Shown in pieces: positions 8,824 through 17,181 of a stretch of DNA of 64,000 nt. How positions within the stretch are numbered: position 1 is the stretch's first letter; the number at the start of each line of letters is the position of its first letter. The translations under genes and the position numbers were made by a program. This stretch comes from Pantoea coffeiphila. GTDB lineage: Bacteria; Pseudomonadota; Gammaproteobacteria; Enterobacterales; Enterobacteriaceae. The stretch covers positions 248,001 through 312,000 of the forward strand of contig NZ_JAFBFW010000001.1 of NCBI RefSeq assembly GCF_016909495.1, read 5' to 3'. The notes beneath the pieces are model-generated. The model searched no databases. It saw only the letters and a list, made by a program, of their open reading frames with translations, and was not told the origin of the DNA.

Positions 8824-9402
8824 TTACGCTTTAGGAGCAGCGGCTTTCTTGGCAGCTTTGTGGTGCTTTTTAGCAGCCTGAGCTTTCTGAGCTACTGATT
8901 TCTTAGCGGCTCTGTGGTGCTTTTTAGCAGCCTGAGCTTTCTGAGCTACTGGTTTCTTAGCGGCTTTGTGGTGCTTTTTAGCAGCCTGAGCTTTCTGAGC
9001 TACTGGTTTCTTAGCGGCTTTGTGGTGCTTTTTAGCAGCCTGAGCTTTCTGCGCTACTGGCTTCTTAGCGGCTTTGTGGTGCTTTTTAGCAGCCTGAGCT
9101 TTCTGAGCTACTGGCTTCTTCGCGGCTTTGTGATGCTTTTTAGCAGCCTGAGCTTTCTGCGCTACTGGTTTCTTGGCGGCTTTGTGGTGCTTTTTAGCTG
9201 CCTGCGCTTTCTGCTCGGTCGCTTTCTTGTGTTTTTTGTGATGCTTAGCGGTTGCTTTAGCCGGAGCTGGCGCCGCAGTTGTGGTGGTGGCAGCAGCGGC
9301 AGCTGGTGCGGTGGTAGCTGGGGCAGCTGTGGTCTCAGCAGCGAAAGCAACTGAAGACAGACCCATTGCAGCGGCTACAACCAGAGCAAATAATTTTTTC
9401 AT
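8824..9402 (-). CDS. asr: Acid shock protein Asr, repeat-expanded
   Basis: 192 residues, almost twice the 102 of E. coli Asr. Signal peptide [21 protein letters not shown], then an Ala/Thr/Pro stretch, then a very basic Lys/His/Ala tail. The tail (residues 66-191) is seven copies of an 18-residue unit of the type [18 protein letters not shown]. Asr is a periplasmic, acid-induced protein thought to buffer or chaperone under acid stress; the proteolytically processed form is the active one in E. coli. A near-consensus RstA box lies ~105 bp upstream, in keeping with RstA control in E. coli. Confidence 0.93.
   Translation of the reverse strand: MKKLFALVVAAAMGLSSVAFAAETTAAPATTAPAAAAATTTTAAPAPAKATAKHHKKHKKATEQKAQAAKKHHKAAKKPVAQKAQAAKKHHKAAKKPVAQKAQAAKKHHKAAKKPVAQKAQAAKKHHKAAKKPVAQKAQAAKKHHKAAKKPVAQKAQAAKKHHRAAKKSVAQKAQAAKKHHKAAKKAAAPKA
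8830..9207 (-). repeat. 54-bp tandem repeat inside asr, seven copies
   Basis: Exactly 7 x 54 bp coding the 18-residue unit. Units 1-5 end PVAQK; unit 6 carries HHR and SVAQK; unit 7 ends AAAPK. In-frame copy change would alter protein length only. Confidence 0.9.
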
Positions 9403-9506
9403 TGCAAAACCCTCAAATGTTTATTCATGTGTCAGCCCACTGCGGGGCCGGTGAGTAAACTATATGAGAACGGGACGGGCGCTTCAGTGAGTGATTGGTA
9501 TCGGCG

Positions 9507-9520
9507 TGTAACCGAATGTA
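9507..9520 (-). promoter_or_regulatory. RstA box of asr
   Basis: Minus strand TACATTCGGTTACA against the RstA consensus TACATNTNGTTACA: 11 of 12 fixed positions match. It lies ~105 bp before asr. The responsible regulator gene rstA is in this window. Confidence 0.7.
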
Positions 9521-9522
9521 CA

Positions 9523-9551
9523 AAGGGGAATGCGATAATAGCATTCCCCTT
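9523..9551 (-). terminator. Terminator of the M32 carboxypeptidase gene
   Basis: AAGGGGAATGC / GCATTCCCCTT, 11-bp perfect stem, seven-base loop, followed on the minus strand by TTTG. It sits two bases from the RstA box, so the carboxypeptidase terminator and the asr promoter are packed together. Confidence 0.75.
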
Positions 9552-9574
9552 GAGGGCATGTAACAGCTGCGGGT

Positions 9575-11059
9575 TTACTTCAGATAACGGCTCTCAAGAT
9601 GCTGGCGGAACCAGATCGGGTTGAGGTCCTCTCCGGTGGCATTCTCTACCAGCTGGCGGGTGGAGAAACGGCTGCCGTGCTGCCAGATATTCTGCTGTAG
9701 CCAGTTGAATACCGGCTGCAAATCGCCCTGGGCAATCAGTTCATTCACCTGGGGAATCGCACGCTTGAGCGCCTGGAACAGCTGCGCGGCGTACATTGCA
9801 CCCAGCGTATAGGTCGGGAAGTAGCCGAAGGCACCGTCGGTCCAGTGAATATCCTGCATGCAGCCGTCGCGATAGTTCCCGGCAGTATTAATACCGAGCC
9901 AGTGCTGCATTTTTTCCTGCCACAGCGTGGGGATATCGTCGACCTCAATCTCTCCGGCAATCAGCGCGCGCTCAATCTCATAGCGCAGGATCACGTGAGC
10001 CGGATAGCTGACCTCATCGGCATCCACGCGGATCAGGCCCGGTTTCACCCGCTGGTTCAGCGCAATAAAGTTGTCGGTTGCCATACCGGCACGGTCGCCC
10101 AGCAGTTGCACCGCCAGAGGCTGGATCAGGCTGAGGAACTCCGGGCTGCGGCCCAGCTGTTTCTCAAAGAACAGGCTCTGTGACTCGTGAATGGCTGTTG
10201 AGCGCGCCAGAGCCACAGGCCGATCGGCCCACTGCTGCGGCAGATTCTGCTCATAGCGCGCGTGGCCGGTCTCGTGGATCACGCCCATCATCGCGCTGAT
10301 AAATTCATCGCTTTTGTAGCGGGTGGTGATACGGACATCCTGCGGTACGCCGCCGCAGAACGGATGTGCGCTAACGTCCAGGCGACCGGCGTTAAAATCA
10401 AAGCCCAGCAGCTTCATTATCGCCAGCCCCAGCTCTTTCTGCTGTTCCTGCGGGAAAGGCCCGACAGGAGCGATCACCGTTTCTTTCGCCTGCTGGTCGA
10501 CGATTTTTTGCAGCAGTTCCGGCAGCCACTGCTTAAGATCGCCGAAAGTACTATCCAGCTTCGCGCTGGTCATGCCCGGCTCGAAGACGTCCAGCAGCGC
10601 GTCATAGCGCGAACAGCCGTTGGCCTGTGCCCGAATTTCAGCTTCCTCGCGGCTGAGTTTCACCACCTCTTTCAGATTGGCGGCGAACCCCTGCCAGTCG
10701 TTGGCGGGGCGCTGCTGACGCCACGCGTGTTCGCAGCGGGAACCGGCGATGGATTTAGCTTCCACCAGCGAGGCGGGCAGCAGAGAGGCCTGCTGCCAGG
10801 CGCGGTGCATTTCGTACAGATTTGCCTGCGCCACATCGTCCAGATCTTCCTGCTTCGCCTGGTCCAGCCATTCCCCCACCTGTTTTGCCGTCAGGATTTC
10901 ATGGCGCAGCACGCTCAGCTCCGCCAGCGCTTCACCGCGTGCGCGGCTGCCGCCTGCGGGCATCATGGTTTGCATATCCCAGCCGGTAATTGCAGCAAGA
11001 TGACCAAAGCGTGAAAGGCGCTGAAAGGTTCGGGTCAGATTCGCGTAAGCAGATGACAT
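9575..11059 (-). CDS. Metallocarboxypeptidase, family M32
   Basis: 494 residues, the standard length for M32 (Taq-type) carboxypeptidases. The zinc motif HETGH is at about residues 259-263, followed by ARYEQNLP; further conserved blocks are STAIHESQSLFFEKQLGR and SYPAHVILRYEIE. No signal peptide, so cytoplasmic. Such enzymes trim basic or neutral C-terminal residues and avoid proline. It lies between rstB and asr, 33 bp after the rstB stop on the same strand, and may be co-transcribed with rstB. Confidence 0.92.
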   Translation of the reverse strand: MSSAYANLTRTFQRLSRFGHLAAITGWDMQTMMPAGGSRARGEALAELSVLRHEILTAKQVGEWLDQAKQEDLDDVAQANLYEMHRAWQQASLLPASLVEAKSIAGSRCEHAWRQQRPANDWQGFAANLKEVVKLSREEAEIRAQANGCSRYDALLDVFEPGMTSAKLDSTFGDLKQWLPELLQKIVDQQAKETVIAPVGPFPQEQQKELGLAIMKLLGFDFNAGRLDVSAHPFCGGVPQDVRITTRYKSDEFISAMMGVIHETGHARYEQNLPQQWADRPVALARSTAIHESQSLFFEKQLGRSPEFLSLIQPLAVQLLGDRAGMATDNFIALNQRVKPGLIRVDADEVSYPAHVILRYEIERALIAGEIEVDDIPTLWQEKMQHWLGINTAGNYRDGCMQDIHWTDGAFGYFPTYTLGAMYAAQLFQALKRAIPQVNELIAQGDLQPVFNWLQQNIWQHGSRFSTRQLVENATGEDLNPIWFRQHLESRYLK

Positions 11060-11092
11060 ACTATTCCTTAATAAGAGGAGCGTTCAGACGCC

Positions 11093-12385
11093 TCAGGCGT
11101 CGCGCAAAGGGTGATTAATTGGCCAGCAGAAGCGCACGCTGGCACCGCCAAGCGGGCTGCTGTCGATGGTGACGTAGCCGCCAAACGCCTGTGCCACAGA
11201 GTGAACAATCGCCAGCCCCAGGCCGCAGCCGCCGGTAGCGCGATCGCGGCTGGGATCGAGCCGCACAAAGGGTTCGAATACCCGTTCGCGCTCTTCCTGC
11301 GGAATGCCGGGGCCGTCATCCTCCACCTGCAGGCAGGCAATGTCGCCGTCAAACCACAGTCCAACGCGCAGCCGCTTGTCGGCATAGCGCAGGGCGTTAT
11401 TCACCAGATTGTCCAGCACGCGTTCCATCAGACGGGTATCGGCCACGCCGTGATTTTCACGCTGCGGAGTATCCAGCGCGATTTCGGTATCGGGATTGAC
11501 CAGGCGCATATCCTGCAGCCGTTCGTGCAACCACTGTGCCAGATCGAGTGATTGCAGATTCAGCTCCACGCGCGGACGATCGAGGCGGGCGTAGGTCAAC
11601 AGCTCTTCGATCAGCGCCTCCAGCTGGCCGATATCCCGGTTTAGTGCCGCAGATTCCGCCTCACTGAGGTTATCGCTCATTTCCAGACGATAGCGCAAAC
11701 GCACCAGCGGAGTGCGCAGTTCATGGGCAATGCCGTCGATCAACTGCTTCTTGCTGGCGACCAACGTATTGATATTGTCAGCCATCTGGTTAAAGGCCAC
11801 CCCCAGCCGCAGCAGGCTGGAGGTACTGTCAAAATGGATACGCTCGTCAAGATGGCCCTGACCGAAGCGCTGTGCGGCATTCTCCAGCTTCAGCATGTCC
11901 TGCCAGTGCGGGCGCATCCAGATAAACACCGGTAACGCCAAAGATATACCGATAAAGGCCAGCAGCGCGATATCCAGCAGGCGCATTTCGTGCAGATAGA
12001 ACAGATACGGGATCGGGCCGACCGCCAGCACATAGTGGCTGCGCGGAATGTGCTGCAGGAAGGTGTATTCGTCGTCGAGCGCGACAATTTCCCCCGCGCG
12101 CAGACGGCGCAGCGTCGGCGGATCGAGCTGGTATTTGCTCATCGGCTCGATGTGCAGCTTAAAGGACAGGTTGAGATCGAGGTTATTAATGGTGCGGTTC
12201 CAGTCGCGCGGCGGGATCTCCCGCAGTTCGCTGCGCATCAGATACAGCGAACTCTTCATTAAATCGTCCATCGACTGGCGACCGGCGCGTTCGGCGGTGA
12301 ATTTGTACACCAGCCCGACCAGCATCGCCATTACCAGGAAGCAGACAAACAGCAGCAGATAAAACTGAATAAACAGCTTTCTCAT
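11093..12385 (-). CDS. rstB: Sensor histidine kinase RstB
   Basis: 430 residues: first transmembrane helix in residues ~5-28, periplasmic domain, second helix near 140-160, HAMP, then an H-box with the phospho-accepting His at about residue 221 (DGIAHELRTP), N-box (LDNLVNNALRYA) and G-boxes (DDGPGIPQ, GCGLGLAIV). Partner of RstA. The ATG and the first eight codons lie inside a 27-bp direct repeat that forms the left border of the integrated element, so the normal rstA-rstB junction is lost and rstB now sits 28 bp behind the integrase gene. Its native upstream ribosome site, inside rstA, is replaced by element DNA. Confidence 0.93.
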   Translation of the reverse strand: MRKLFIQFYLLLFVCFLVMAMLVGLVYKFTAERAGRQSMDDLMKSSLYLMRSELREIPPRDWNRTINNLDLNLSFKLHIEPMSKYQLDPPTLRRLRAGEIVALDDEYTFLQHIPRSHYVLAVGPIPYLFYLHEMRLLDIALLAFIGISLALPVFIWMRPHWQDMLKLENAAQRFGQGHLDERIHFDSTSSLLRLGVAFNQMADNINTLVASKKQLIDGIAHELRTPLVRLRYRLEMSDNLSEAESAALNRDIGQLEALIEELLTYARLDRPRVELNLQSLDLAQWLHERLQDMRLVNPDTEIALDTPQRENHGVADTRLMERVLDNLVNNALRYADKRLRVGLWFDGDIACLQVEDDGPGIPQEERERVFEPFVRLDPSRDRATGGCGLGLAIVHSVAQAFGGYVTIDSSPLGGASVRFCWPINHPLRDA

Positions 12386-12386
12386 T
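12360..12386. repeat. Left attachment repeat (attL), inside rstB
   Basis: 27 bp identical to 18033-18059; core includes CTGAATAAACAGCTTTCTCA. It encodes the first codons of rstB (MRKLFIQF) on the minus strand, so rstB keeps its start codon after insertion. Confidence 0.88.
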
Positions 12387-12414
12387 CTTTATAACTCAAA
12401 AATCAACATGTTAG

Positions 12415-13641
12415 CTACCTGCTTTTTACCTTCAGGGGCACTATGGGGGCACTCGTATAACCACCAATGCGCTGATTCAGGTACGAAACCTGATCGCTGT
12501 CGAGGGCGGTGATCCAGGAAGAATATACCTGAAAAACCATTTCTGCATTCTCATGACCCATTTGACTCGCTATAAAAGCAGGGTTTGCACCGGCTGACAA
12601 CATCCAGCACGCGTATGTATGGCGCAGTTGATAGGGGCGTCGGCGTCGGATACCCGCTTTGCGTACAGTAACATCCCAAAGTGACTTTATCGAATTAACG
12701 GAGTAATGCGGGGCCTGCATGCCTTTCAGCATCCGCGGCATGAATACAAAATGCAGCTTCTGTGTTTCTGTTTTACCGAATTCTCTGTGGTGGATCGTCA
12801 CTGGAACCTGAGGTGCGTTTCCTGTTAGCTCCTTTTGAGCCCGCAGGGCTTCAAGCGCTGGCTCAAGCAGCTTTATTATTCTGTATCCGGATTCGGTTTT
12901 TGGTGGGCCGAAAATGCCTTCTTGAGTAAGATTACGACTGACGTGAACTTCTCCAGCAGTGAGATCGATATCCTCCCAGGCCAGTGCGCAAAGCTCACCA
13001 GGACGTATCCCGGTATAGGCGAAAAATTGCCACATGTTTTTCTGTTTTTCCGGAGCGGCATCGTTTAATTGCTGGTACTCATGTTTCAGAAGTGGGTCAG
13101 GTTTGGTATGCCCTTTACGCAGTCTTTTGATGCCGACGTAAGGCTGGTAGGAAATGATTTTATTCTTTACGGCATAGTCCAGGATCTGTCGCAATATAGA
13201 CAGGTAGTAATCGACTGTGCGAACAGCCCGCCCGGAGTTGTTGCGTCGTTTTTCAGGAACATAATTGGTTTCGCCAGTCAGCAGCTCCTTTCTCCAGTTC
13301 AGAATGTCATTGTTGGTGATAGAAGCTACAAGCGTATCGGGGCCGATCATCTTGCCTAAAGTGCGTATGGCTATGCCGTAGCTTCTCGATGCGTTAGGAG
13401 ACAGGTCAATTTTATGGTTCTCATACCAGCTTGAAGCCAACTCCGAGAATGACGTAATGTTCTGCGATACATAGAACTTTGCAGCGATTTTTGATTCAGG
13501 AAAAACAGTCCTGTAATCAAAAATACCCATCTGTATTTCACTGACAATTTTGGCTCTTAGGTTTCCGGCTTTTTTGATATTTGCAGCATTTACGATCCAG
13601 CCCGTGAATCGCCACGGGTTTAACAGACACCTCGGAGTCAT
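12415..13641 (-). CDS. Tyrosine-type site-specific integrase, 5' end replaced by IS DNA
   Basis: The body from GWIVNAANIKKAGNLRAKI onward is a phage integrase of the P4/lambdoid style: core-binding domain at ~50-160, catalytic domain with TGIRPGE, QLRHTYACW and MGHENAEMVFQVY (nucleophile Tyr). The first ~35 residues found in relatives are missing; the 12 codons before the break are read from the end of the IS element, starting at an ATG in the IS. Whether this hybrid is active is open. The stop is 29 bp from the rstB start, on the same strand, so rstB may depend on this transcript. Confidence 0.88.
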   Translation of the reverse strand: MTPRCLLNPWRFTGWIVNAANIKKAGNLRAKIVSEIQMGIFDYRTVFPESKIAAKFYVSQNITSFSELASSWYENHKIDLSPNASRSYGIAIRTLGKMIGPDTLVASITNNDILNWRKELLTGETNYVPEKRRNNSGRAVRTVDYYLSILRQILDYAVKNKIISYQPYVGIKRLRKGHTKPDPLLKHEYQQLNDAAPEKQKNMWQFFAYTGIRPGELCALAWEDIDLTAGEVHVSRNLTQEGIFGPPKTESGYRIIKLLEPALEALRAQKELTGNAPQVPVTIHHREFGKTETQKLHFVFMPRMLKGMQAPHYSVNSIKSLWDVTVRKAGIRRRRPYQLRHTYACWMLSAGANPAFIASQMGHENAEMVFQVYSSWITALDSDQVSYLNQRIGGYTSAPIVPLKVKSR

Positions 13642-13667
13642 TTAAGATGGCTTAAAGAGAGGTGCCC

Positions 13668-13946
13668 ATGAGCGGTAAGCGTTATCCCGAAGAGTTTAAA
13701 ATTGAAGCAGTCAAACAGGTTGTTGATCGTGGTTATTCTGTTTCCAGTGTTGCAACACGTCTCGATATCACCACCCACAGCCTTTACGCCTGGATAAAGA
13801 AATACGGTCCGGATTCTTCCAATAATAAAGAACAGTCAGATGCTCAGGCCGAGATTCGCCGTCTCCAGAAAGAGCTGAAGCGGGTTACCGACGAACGGGA
13901 CATATTAAAAAAAGCCGCGGCGTACTTCGCAAAGCTGTCCGACTGA
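13668..13946 (+). CDS. IS3-family OrfA (helix-turn-helix)
   Basis: 92 residues from the ATG at 13668. HTH region YPEEFKIEAVKQVV...SVSSVATRLDITTHSLYAW, then a leucine-zipper-like stretch (AEIRRLQKELKRVTDERDILKKA, outlined here). It ends in the frame 0 stop that overlaps the orfB frame; orfAB fusion would form by slippage at the A7 run. Confidence 0.9.
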   Translation: MSGKRYPEEFKIEAVKQVVDRGYSVSSVATRLDITTHSLYAWIKKYGPDSSNNKEQSDAQAEIRRLQKELKRVTDERDILKKAAAYFAKLSD

Positions 13947-14815
13947 GGTACGCCTTTATCCGTGACAACACCTGTTGCTGGCCTGTTCGCCTGCTCTGTC
14001 GGGTGCTGGATGTTCATCCCAGTGGCTTTTACGCCTGGCTTCAGCAGCCGCATTCACAACGCCATCAGACAGACCTGAGACTGACAGGACAGATTAAACA
14101 GTTCTGGCTGGAGTCGGGATGCGTCTATGGTTATCGCAAGATCCATCTGGATCTGCGGGACACCGGGTAACAGTGCGGAGTCAACAGAGTCTGGCGACTT
14201 ATGAAACGTGCCGGGATAAAGGCTCAGGTCGGATACCGGAGCCCGCGGGCACGTAAAGGCGAGGCCTGTATCGTGTCGCCCAACAGGCTCCAGCGACAGT
14301 TCAATCCGGATGCTCCGGATGAGCGTTGGGTAACGGACATCACCTACATCAGGACCCACGAAGGCTGGCTGTATCTTGCCGTGGTTGTTGATTTGTTCTC
14401 ACGCAAAATTATCGGCTGGTCGATGCAATCCCGGATGACAAAGGACATTGTCCTGAACGCATTGCTGATGGCTGTATGGCGGCGTAATCCCCAAAAACAG
14501 GTGCTGGTTCACTCTGATCAGGGCAGTCAGTACACAAGCCATGAGTGGCAGTCGTTCCTGAAATCACACGGCCTGGAGGGGAGCATGAGCCGTCGCGGTA
14601 ACTGCCACGATAATGCGGTTGCAGAAAGCTTTTTCCAGTTGCTGAAGCGTGAACGGATAAAGAAAAAGATCTATGGAACGCGGGAAGAAGCCCGCAGCGA
14701 TATTTTTGATTACATCGAAATGTTTTATAACAGTAAGCGCCGGCATGGTTCGAGTGATCAGATGCCACCGACGGAATATGAAAATCAATATTATCGACGG
14801 CTCAGAAGTGTCTAG
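13946..14815 (+). pseudogene. IS3-family OrfB transposase with in-frame stop
   Basis: The orfB frame reads from the orfA end through a rve integrase core: first Asp in WVTDITYI, second Asp in HSDQGSQYTS, Glu in NAVAESFF, and the end YNSKRRHGSSDQMPPTEYE. A TAA at 14168-14170 interrupts it after HLDLRDTG, where relatives have a charged residue. Only the part after 14201 is open from a start codon, so a full OrfAB transposase cannot be made without readthrough. The DDE triad itself is intact. Confidence 0.85.
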
Positions 14816-15192
14816 ATTATCCGTGGCGATTCAGTTTGAGGATTAAGTATGAAAACTATTTGGTCCCACCATTTACTTACAGGGACAGGTCTTGAGGTAA
14901 CACTAAGTGAAAAAGGAGCAAAATACTTTGACTCTTCATTTCCGCCTATTTGCATCATTCCAATGCCTTGAAAAAAGACCGCATTATTCGGGGGGTCTTG
15001 TGTTGAAGTGATCAAGTTAATTTTGGTTGCGTTCAGGTGCTTGAGAAGAGATGTTGAAGCTCTTGTATTATGAATCAAAACTCGAATGACTGTCGCCATT
15101 CTAATCGCTTCGTCGGTTGCGCCTGCATCATACGCTTCACAGGACCTCTTGAGAAAGCTAAGCTGTCTTGCGAGATGGGCTCTAAAATCCAT
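14812..15192 (-). pseudogene. Unknown element gene, 3' end cut by the IS
   Basis: 126 codons; the last seven (TESPRII) are read from the IS end, so the native C-terminus is missing. N-terminal part: MDFRAHLARQLSFLKRSC, then DEAIRMATVIRVLIHNTRAS and SLLKHL. I have seen this style in phage-borne hypothetical proteins but cannot name it. No membrane segments. Confidence 0.6.
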
Positions 15193-15317
15193 CTGATCAC
15201 CTGTAAGATAGTTTCGTTTGAACTCTTAATCCCTTTTGTAGAAGGTTAAGGCTGAAAACACACATGGATGTGCATAGTACTGATTAATTTATCTCAGTAC
15301 ATTAAAGGGGGCGGCAG

Positions 15318-15983
15318 TTATTGATCATTTTCTCCTGCTGCCTCTCTTTGCTGAGATTCTATTTTATGAAGGTCTTGCATTAGTTTTTTAAATCCTGGGA
15401 TAATAGCCCCATCATACACAGCACCATTCTCGTGAAGCTTAAATAAAAACCTCTTAAAATCTTCGTCATTTTCAATTTTCCCGCCGACTTCTTCATGCGC
15501 CTTTAGAAGCCCTTTCAGCCATTTGTAAAAATTTCTACTCTGAGATTCTAGTGCGTCATGATCGGATTTTATTGTTGAAAGTTGTATTTTGTTTATTTCA
15601 TTCTTGAGTCTGGCTTCACTCGCGGCCTCCTTTCGCTTGGAAATTTTCAAGTCCAATGCACTCTGCCCCAGTTTGTCACTATTTTTGATAATGTAATATT
15701 GGCTTGCTGTAAATTCATATGTGAGGCGAGTTAAATATGGCATTACGATTGATAAAATAGATCCAATTAAAATTGGGAAAATAAAATATTTCCAATAAAA
15801 TAAATCTTCGTATGCCATTAAGCCTAATGTAAGTTCTATGTCATTCTTTGACATTAGAATTAATAATATATGTTGAAAATTAGCTACCACAACTGAAGAA
15901 AACATGTACATGTACAATCTGTTAGTTAATCTATCCTTAGTAACTTCCAGAATGCTTTCCTTTAAACTATCTGATTCACTCAT
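15318..15983 (-). CDS. Membrane protein of unknown function with coiled-coil
   Basis: 221 residues from the ATG at 15983, chosen because GGGA lies six bases upstream; a GTG 12 bases earlier is possible. Two hydrophobic segments (about 25-50 and 65-90, LFYWKYFIFPILIGSIL) are followed by a charged, helical region (SKRKEAASEARLKNEIN) likely to form a coiled coil in the cytoplasm, and an acidic/basic C-terminus. AT-rich, typical of the element. No family recognised. A two-TM plus coiled-coil layout occurs in phage exclusion and abortive-infection proteins, but nothing here proves that. Confidence 0.65.
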   Translation of the reverse strand: MSESDSLKESILEVTKDRLTNRLYMYMFSSVVVANFQHILLILMSKNDIELTLGLMAYEDLFYWKYFIFPILIGSILSIVMPYLTRLTYEFTASQYYIIKNSDKLGQSALDLKISKRKEAASEARLKNEINKIQLSTIKSDHDALESQSRNFYKWLKGLLKAHEEVGGKIENDEDFKRFLFKLHENGAVYDGAIIPGFKKLMQDLHKIESQQREAAGENDQ

Positions 15984-16299
15984 GATCAATCCCACGGATA
16001 AATTTATTACTATCTTACTTCTTAAAATTTGCTAATGCACTAAGTTTTAAACCAATTTTATCTAAACAAGCATGATATATCTCATACTTAAGGCTGAAGT
16101 CACTTTTTAAGGGAAATCCTACTCCTAACTCAGTCGAGGTAGGTAAGTAAGGTGGTAAATGGAAACTATAAGCTATCGGAAGTACCAACTGAGGAATTAC
16201 TCAAATGAACAATGGGAACTGATTAAATTGCCAGATCCATTATACGGTTACTGTGAATCGAGTTAGCATCCCTTGATTCCTCCTGCTCAAATGATAATG
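15984..16299. other. Non-coding stretch of the element
   Basis: AT-rich DNA upstream of the membrane-protein gene. No credible gene; an open frame at 16223-16417 (minus) has no ribosome site or family resemblance. A T/A-rich run with repeated GGTA/AGTA steps lies at 16130-16165. Confidence 0.4.
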
Positions 16300-16315
16300 C
16301 TGTATGTATATACAG
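16300..16315 (+). promoter_or_regulatory. LexA (SOS) box
   Basis: CTGTATGTATATACAG fits CTGT-N8-ACAG with an alternating T/A centre, matching the enterobacterial LexA consensus. A GATAAT element sits two bases upstream. It lies 21 bases before a 27-codon ORF. Confidence 0.72.
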
Positions 16316-16336
16316 TTTGTTTGACGAGAGAGCATC

Positions 16337-16420
16337 ATGCCCCGCTACTACGAAAACCCCATCGCATTCAGAAACTGCATCGTCCTTGAGCCAGGCTGCT
16401 GTCACATCTGGCATCATTAA
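16337..16420 (+). CDS. Putative SOS-controlled 27-residue peptide or gene remnant
   Basis: MPRYYENPIAFRNCIVLEPG then CCHIWHH. A GAGAG ribosome-site-like stretch lies eight to twelve bases upstream, and the LexA box precedes it directly. Three Cys and three His in the last 14 residues. It could be the first codons of an SOS-induced phage gene cut off by decay, or a genuine small protein. I do not recognise it. Confidence 0.4.
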   Translation: MPRYYENPIAFRNCIVLEPGCCHIWHH

Positions 16421-16597
16421 TCATTCCCGCGCACATTAACTTTTCGCGTCTACTTTTGTAGCAATAAAATATGGAGTTAATGCTATAAATTTCAATAAGT
16501 TAACGTTATCCGTTTAAATTTGGGAAAATTTTTGGATTTCTATTGTTTCTCCTATTCTCGGTTTGTATATTCAGGTCTACATTTGAGGAGGATTGCC

Positions 16598-16909
16598 ATG
16601 AATCATATAGAAGAGATTGAATTTATTCATAAAACTGGAGATGTTCTATATCCGACGAAGATTACTCAAAAATCTTCGGGGAAAACAGCATTCCATCTTA
16701 AGCCACTTGGGCTTGACAAGACGACTGACCTTATAGAAGTGGAAGATGCTTCAGAAGCAATTCGCTTAGTGGTTGAGGGGCACTATTCAATTCGTTGCAA
16801 AACACTAATAGCAACTGTTAGAAACAAAAAGGGCCAACTTCGCAAGCGAGAAGGTATGTATAGCATCAATGGACGAAATATAACAAAATATAATCTGAGA
16901 TCACGGTAA
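16598..16909 (+). CDS. Hypothetical protein
   Basis: 103 residues from the ATG at 16598, chosen for the strong GAGGAGG ribosome site just upstream; the frame is open 26 codons earlier without one. Sequence begins MNHIEEIEFIHKTGDVLYPT and ends basic (RNKKGQLRKREGMY...). Mixed beta/charged character, no membrane segments. Unknown family; a phage or island accessory gene by position and composition. Confidence 0.55.
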   Translation: MNHIEEIEFIHKTGDVLYPTKITQKSSGKTAFHLKPLGLDKTTDLIEVEDASEAIRLVVEGHYSIRCKTLIATVRNKKGQLRKREGMYSINGRNITKYNLRSR

Positions 16910-17088
16910 GCTCTATAATCAAGTTATTTAAGGGAGAGGGCAGTGCGTGATCATTATGGGTTGCATGACGCTGGAAGTCCTGTCTGTTTATGATGAAAAC
17001 CGGCTAACGATCTGACGATAATCACTTGAAGATTTGACCGAATTTCTTCCCTATTTCACTCCATTGAATCTCCATATAAAATTCAGAC

Positions 17089-17116
17089 AAAAACCAGCCG
17101 TAAGAGGCTGGTTTTT
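17089..17116. terminator. Strong bidirectional hairpin
   Basis: AAAAACCAGCC, six-base loop, GGCTGGTTTTT: 11-bp stem with A/T arms on both sides. It closes the minus-strand tRNA-like segment. Confidence 0.75.
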
Positions 17117-17181
17117 CTAGGTATTTGTTCGGTACGAGAGGATTTAAACCTCCGACCCCAGACACCCCATGACCGAGTGCA
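17117..17181 (-). other. tRNA-like 3' segment (T-arm) B
   Basis: Minus strand carries GGAGG TTTAAAT CCTCT (17137-17153), a 5-bp stem with seven-base loop like a tRNA T-arm, then CGTACCGA like an acceptor strand. No matching 5' half is found, so it is a fragment or a structured non-coding RNA rather than a working tRNA. Confidence 0.35.

Larger units (their letters stand above)
13605..14833 (+). mobile_element. IS3-family insertion sequence (ISEhe3-like), 1229 bp
   Basis: Ends are imperfect inverted repeats starting TGAATCGCCACGG on both sides, with a second matching block (AGACAC-TC-GAG). It carries orfA and orfB with a run of seven A (13907-13913) suited to -1 frameshifting. No 3-4-bp target duplication is seen (CCG left, GTT right). 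The left end cuts the integrase gene and the right end cuts another gene, so DNA between them was probably lost. Confidence 0.85.

Noticed and set aside
8830-9207. Tandem repeats considered as CRISPR
   Set aside because: Units are contiguous and coding, with no spacers.
8914-9354. 146-residue Ser/Leu/Phe-rich frame opposite asr
   Set aside because: Pure shadow of the Lys/His/Ala repeats; no ribosome site, low complexity.
16223-16417. 64-codon minus-strand frame across the LexA box
   Set aside because: Lies opposite the LexA box and the better-supported small ORF; no start signals.
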